This document shows positions 6,768 through 9,285 of a stretch of 9,285 nucleotides of DNA, one piece after another (within the stretch, counting starts at the first letter, position 1; every line of letters begins with the position of its first letter). Location: NCBI GenBank assembly GCA_902496265.1, contig CABVAD010000031.1, forward strand, positions 1-9,285, in the 5' to 3' direction. The position numbers were made by a program, and so were the translations under genes. The stretch is from an uncultured Oscillospiraceae bacterium (lineage in GTDB: Bacteria > Bacillota > Clostridia > Oscillospirales > Acutalibacteraceae). The notes beneath the pieces are model-generated. The model had not been told where the DNA came from, searched no databases, and saw only the letters and a program-made list of their open reading frames with translations.

Positions 6768-8326
6768 TTTTCATTCTCCGTAAGACTTAAAAGTCCCTTT
6801 TTGATATTCTCGATTTTTTCCGCCTTGAATTTGAAGCTTGCCTTGTTTGCAATCAGCCTTGCGCTTATCGGAACGATTGTTTCAAACGGCTCTAAATTGT
6901 TTTCAAGCAGGGTTTTGCCCGTCTCCACAATATCCACAATCACGTCCGAAAGCCCTAAAATAGGGGCTAACTCAATTGAGCCGTTGAGGTGGATAATGTC
7001 AATATCGCGGCACTTTTCGGCATAGTACTGCCGCGCGATATTTGAAAACTTTGTAGCAACGCGCAGGGTCTTTGAGGTGTCGTCCTTAAAGTCCTTTCTG
7101 CCCGCCACCGCCATACGGCAAATGCCGAGCTTCAGGTCGAGCAGCTCATAAACATCAGGCTCGTATTCAAGCAGGATATCCTTTCCCGCAACACCTATAT
7201 CAGCAGCACCCCGCTCAACATAGATAGCAACGTCCGACGGCTTAACCCAGAAAAAGCGAAGCCCCAATTCCTCATTTTCAAAAATCAGCTTACGGTTGTT
7301 TTCCTTGATTGACGGGCAAGGAAAACCCGCCCTTTCAAACATTGAATAAACCTTTTCGCCAAGCCGTCCTTTAGGCAGGGCGACATTTATATAGCCGCTG
7401 TCCGCTCCCGCCTTTTCGTCCGCCCGCTCGAGCGCGTCAAGATAGACAGCAAAGCCTATTCCGCCGGATTTTCTTCCCATCTTGCGCATAAGTTTATCAT
7501 ATCTGCCGCCCGAAAGCACCCGTGTTTCCGCGCCGTCTATGTAGCCCTTGAATACCGCACCGCTGTAATAGGCGGCGGAATCAACAATTGAAAAGTCAAT
7601 ATTTATATTATCTGCAAAGCCTTCGTCCTCCGCGCGGTTATAAATATCCCAAAGCTCCTTAGCGTACTGCTTTGCCAAATCTGTTTTGCAGATTTCGCTG
7701 ACCGCTTTAAGCGCGTCCTTTGCGTTTTTAAAGCTTTTAATAAGGCATTTAAGCCCGCCGAAGGCATCCTCGCCGCAGGTCTCGCGAAGCAGGTCGCCGT
7801 TTTTGGAGACTATCGCGTTTAATGCCGCCTTCCTTTGCCCGCCCTCCGGACAGAAACCGTCAAGCAGAGCCGAGACAAGACCTACGTGGGACAAATCAAG
7901 CACAAAAGCATTGCTTATAAGCGCAAGACTTTTAAGGGCAAGTATTATAACCTCCGCCTCGTTATCTCCGTTTATATCGCCGATACATTCAAGCCCCGTC
8001 TGCATAATTTCCTTATATGTATGGGAGGTTTCGGAAATCCTGTAAACATTCTCGTTGTAGTAAAGCCGCTCGGTTGTGCCCGCCTCGTCCTTAAAGTTCT
8101 TTAAGATTGAAAGGGTGACATCGGGCTTAAGTGCTAAGAGCTTGCCGTTTGTATCGTTAAAGGTTATGACCCCGTCCGACACCAAAAAGTCCTTGTTTTC
8201 GGAATACAAATCGTATTCCTCAAACTTGCTCATTTTAAACTGGTTATAGCCGTATTCGCGGTAGAGCGCACGGAGCTTAAAAACCGCCCTTTCGTCGCTC
8301 TTTAAAATACTTTCGTCAAAGCTCAT
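6764..8326 (-). CDS. hisZG: Fused ATP phosphoribosyltransferase: HisZ regulatory domain + HisG catalytic domain
   Basis: This single 520-residue ORF encodes both halves of the first, committed enzyme, which joins ATP and PRPP to phosphoribosyl-ATP. Residues 1 to about 300 are a HisZ, a histidyl-tRNA synthetase paralogue. The motif-2-like segment runs from TERLYYNENVYR (85-96) to MQTGLECIG, and the motif-3-like LSGGRYDKL and GGIGFAVYLDAL follow. The HisRS signature RGLDYYTG is replaced by DSAAYYSG (249-256), so the catalytic arginine is gone and aminoacylation is not expected. Residues about 301-310 are a short linker. Residues 311-520 are a short-form HisG: INVALPKGRL at its start and the PRPP-binding DVIVDIVETGKTL (461-473). 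Short HisG normally needs a separate HisZ for activity and histidine feedback, and here the two are covalently joined with no stop or frameshift between them. GGAGG is 7 nt before the ATG, which overlaps the regulator stop by 4 bp. Confidence 0.95.
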   Translation of the reverse strand: MSFDESILKSDERAVFKLRALYREYGYNQFKMSKFEEYDLYSENKDFLVSDGVITFNDTNGKLLALKPDVTLSILKNFKDEAGTTERLYYNENVYRISETSHTYKEIMQTGLECIGDINGDNEAEVIILALKSLALISNAFVLDLSHVGLVSALLDGFCPEGGQRKAALNAIVSKNGDLLRETCGEDAFGGLKCLIKSFKNAKDALKAVSEICKTDLAKQYAKELWDIYNRAEDEGFADNINIDFSIVDSAAYYSGAVFKGYIDGAETRVLSGGRYDKLMRKMGRKSGGIGFAVYLDALERADEKAGADSGYINVALPKGRLGEKVYSMFERAGFPCPSIKENNRKLIFENEELGLRFFWVKPSDVAIYVERGAADIGVAGKDILLEYEPDVYELLDLKLGICRMAVAGRKDFKDDTSKTLRVATKFSNIARQYYAEKCRDIDIIHLNGSIELAPILGLSDVIVDIVETGKTLLENNLEPFETIVPISARLIANKASFKFKAEKIENIKKGLLSLTENEK

Positions 8327-8613
8327 TTATTCTCCTCCAAACGCCCGATTACCGTTTTGTAGCCGCCGCTGCCGTAGTTTAAAGAGCGGCTTACCCTGCA
8401 GATAGTCGCTGTGCTCGCCCCCGTGCTTTTGTTTATGTCAACATAGCTTTTGCCGCGATTCAGCTGACAGGCGACCTCAATTCGCTGGGCTATCGCCTCG
8501 GTTTCCTGTACGGTGCAGGCGTCCTCAAAAAACGCCGCACACTCCTCCTCGGTTTTAAGAGCGAGCACCGCCCTGTAAAGCAGGCTCATTCTTTCTTTAT
8601 CAAGCTTATGCAT
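8323..8613 (-). CDS. yerC: TrpR/YerC-family transcriptional regulator, probable his repressor
   Basis: This 96-residue all-helical protein belongs to the YerC/YecD branch of the TrpR family. The family core is visible at QETEAIAQRIEVACQL (36-51), followed by the helix-turn-helix at about 57-80, where YVDINKSTGASTATICRVSR carries the turn and recognition helix. TrpR proteins bind operator DNA as dimers, often with an amino acid as corepressor. From memory, comparative work assigns members of this group to his operon control (HisR) in Firmicutes. As first gene of the his operon, behind a promoter overlaid by an inverted repeat, it is probably autoregulated and senses histidine or a pathway compound; the ligand is inference. 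AGGAG at 8628-8624 lies 10 nt before the ATG, a rather long spacing. Its stop overlaps hisZG by 4 bp. Confidence 0.9.
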   Translation of the reverse strand: MHKLDKERMSLLYRAVLALKTEEECAAFFEDACTVQETEAIAQRIEVACQLNRGKSYVDINKSTGASTATICRVSRSLNYGSGGYKTVIGRLEENK

Positions 8614-8638
8614 ATTTTACGCACTCCTGAATTATTTT

Positions 8639-8672
8639 ACTTTAGCATTTTATCACATCAGCGTGCTAAAGT
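8639..8672. promoter_or_regulatory. Inverted-repeat operator over the his promoter
   Basis: ACTTTAGCA (8639-8647) and TGCTAAAGT (8664-8672) are perfect 9-bp inverted arms with a 16-bp spacer. One arm covers the end of the -35 box and the other covers the edge of the -10 box and the start site, so a bound repressor would block RNA polymerase. The adjacent TrpR-like protein is the obvious candidate binder. The arm spacing, about 25 bp centre to centre, would suit two dimers or a looped contact on one face; that is inference. Confidence 0.75.
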
Positions 8673-8675
8673 CAA
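8647..8675 (-). promoter_or_regulatory. Promoter of the his operon
   Basis: On the minus strand TTGACT (8675-8670) and TAAAAT (8652-8647) are separated by 17 bp, a near-consensus SigA promoter. Transcription should start near 8640, leaving a leader of about 27 nt. That is too short for a T-box, riboswitch or leader-peptide attenuator, so initiation is the likely control point. Confidence 0.85.
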
Positions 8676-8689
8676 TAGGATTTTAAAAA

Positions 8690-8724
8690 TTACAAATAAA
8701 AGCCCTCCTCGACTAAAGGAGGGC
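8690..8724 (-). terminator. Intrinsic terminator after the membrane-protein gene
   Basis: On the minus strand GCCCTCCT (8724-8717) and AGGAGGGC (8709-8702) form a perfect 8-bp GC-rich stem with loop TTAGTCG, followed by TTTTATTTGTA. It ends the transcript of the gene at 9266-8787 and insulates the his promoter, which begins about 15 bp further on. There is no T-tract on the plus-strand side, so it works in one direction. The 62 bp between it and the gene stop hold nothing recognisable. Confidence 0.9.
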
Positions 8725-8786
8725 GTCAAGAGAATTTTCTGACTCGTCTGTTTAGGAAACCGTCCGTTGCAAGATTAAATTATTAA

Positions 8787-9266
8787 TTACGAAAACAGCA
8801 ACGCGCCCGCGCCGTAGGTAACAAAGGCGACTATTGCCCCCGCGCCCAACACCCCGAGCATAATTGCAGGAAAGGCTTTTTTAAGCGGCATTTCAAGCAT
8901 TGCCGCAACCAATGCGCCCGTCCACGCGCCGGTACCCGGAAGAGGTATAGCCACGAGTATAAAAAGCCCCCAAAAGGCGTACTTCTGCACTGTTGCCGAC
9001 TTACTTTCCGCTCTTTTTTCAAGGCGGGTCACAAGCCCGTTAAGCTTCTCGCTTTTTGTCCTCATCCACGCGAAAATCTTTTTGATAAAAATTATAATGA
9101 ACGGCACAGGAACAAGATTTCCGACAATGGAGACCGCGATTGCAAGCCACAGGTTAAGCCCCGCGCCTACCCCTATGGGTATAGCGCCGCGCAGCTCAAT
9201 TACGGGAACCATTGAAATTAAAAAGGTCATTACGATTTTTCCGAAATAGGTGTTAAAAAAGCTCAA
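8787..9266 (-). CDS. Small multidrug-export family membrane protein (COG2426)
   Basis: This 159-residue integral membrane protein resembles the Sm_multidrug_ex family (PF06695/COG2426). Family signatures are IELRGAIPIG (23-32), with a membrane-embedded charged pair, and IPLPGTGAWTGALVA (107-121). Hydrophobic stretches lie near 11-32, 36-62, 96-124 and 131-157, with a charged cytosolic-type segment at 66-95. The export role in the family name is poorly supported experimentally, so the substrate is unknown. The start is TTG (9266-9264), not ATG; a GGAGG at 9278-9274 with 7-nt spacing supports it, and the reading begins MSFFNTYFG. It has its own terminator and is probably functionally separate from the his operon. 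Its promoter lies outside the window. Confidence 0.85.
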   Translation of the reverse strand: MSFFNTYFGKIVMTFLISMVPVIELRGAIPIGVGAGLNLWLAIAVSIVGNLVPVPFIIIFIKKIFAWMRTKSEKLNGLVTRLEKRAESKSATVQKYAFWGLFILVAIPLPGTGAWTGALVAAMLEMPLKKAFPAIMLGVLGAGAIVAFVTYGAGALLFS

Positions 9267-9273
9267 TTTTAAT

Positions 9274-9278
9274 CCTCC
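9274..9278 (-). promoter_or_regulatory. Ribosome binding site deciding a TTG start
   Basis: GGAGG on the minus strand lies 7 nt before TTG at 9266-9264, the ideal distance. No in-frame ATG is nearby (the next is residue 13), so the TTG is the likely start of the membrane-protein gene. Confidence 0.8.
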
Positions 9279-9285
9279 GAATATT

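Noticed and set aside
7390..7430. Possible frameshift or assembly join between hisZ and hisG
   Set aside because: The reading frame is continuous through the linker, and both domains align fully in the same frame, so a real fusion is the simpler reading.
645..8104. Many plus-strand ORFs of 60-156 codons opposite the his genes
   Set aside because: They mirror well-conserved enzymes on the minus strand, have low-complexity S/P/R-rich translations and lack ribosome sites. They arise from the GC-rich codon pattern.
8614..8640. T-box, histidine riboswitch or leader peptide before the operon
   Set aside because: Only about 27 nt separate the predicted start site from the first gene, with no hairpins, no run of histidine codons and no T-box sequence.

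Overview
This window carries a complete histidine biosynthesis operon on the minus strand. At one end it is flanked by an upstream membrane-protein gene (9266-8787) and at the other by a very small toxin-like module (about 1-280). The organism is most likely a member of the Clostridia (Firmicutes), perhaps an uncultured gut or anaerobic lineage. I infer this from the GGAGG ribosome binding sites, the short HisG paired with HisZ, the YerC/TrpR-type regulator heading the operon, the PHP-type histidinol phosphatase HisJ, the small multidrug-export family membrane protein and the holin-like toxin peptide. The genus cannot be read from the sequence.

Layout, following minus-strand transcription from right to left. 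A COG2426-type membrane protein with a TTG start (9266-8787) ends at a strong intrinsic terminator (about 8690-8724). A consensus-like promoter (-35 at 8675-8670, -10 at 8652-8647) follows, with a 9-bp perfect inverted repeat (8639-8647/8664-8672) spanning its core. Ten genes then run almost without gaps: yerC-like regulator, hisZG (a single fused ORF), hisD, hisC, hisB, hisH, hisA, hisF, hisIE and hisJ. Most junctions are 4-bp ATGA overlaps, with the Shine-Dalgarno sequence inside the upstream gene, so translation is probably coupled along the whole operon.

The pathway is complete. HisZG makes phosphoribosyl-ATP. HisIE removes pyrophosphate and opens the ring. HisA isomerises. HisH and HisF form IGP and AICAR from PRFAR and glutamine. 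HisB dehydrates, HisC transaminates, HisJ dephosphorylates histidinol-phosphate, and HisD oxidises histidinol to histidine. The leader is only about 27 nt, with no T-box or attenuator, so control is probably by the TrpR-like repressor at the operator.

Beyond hisJ lies a compact module that ordinary gene callers would miss. It has a 17-bp-spaced promoter (280-252), a 5' leader able to form a hairpin over the ribosome binding site, a 31-codon ORF (185-90) encoding one membrane helix followed by RKKK, and a terminator-like hairpin (15-37). The leader and the 3' end are complementary in three blocks, including a perfect 12-bp repeat (11-22/233-244), and the predicted transcription start lies at its outer edge. 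This closely resembles a type I toxin mRNA held inactive by 5'-3' pairing. The two points most worth a second look are this module and the HisZ-HisG fusion.
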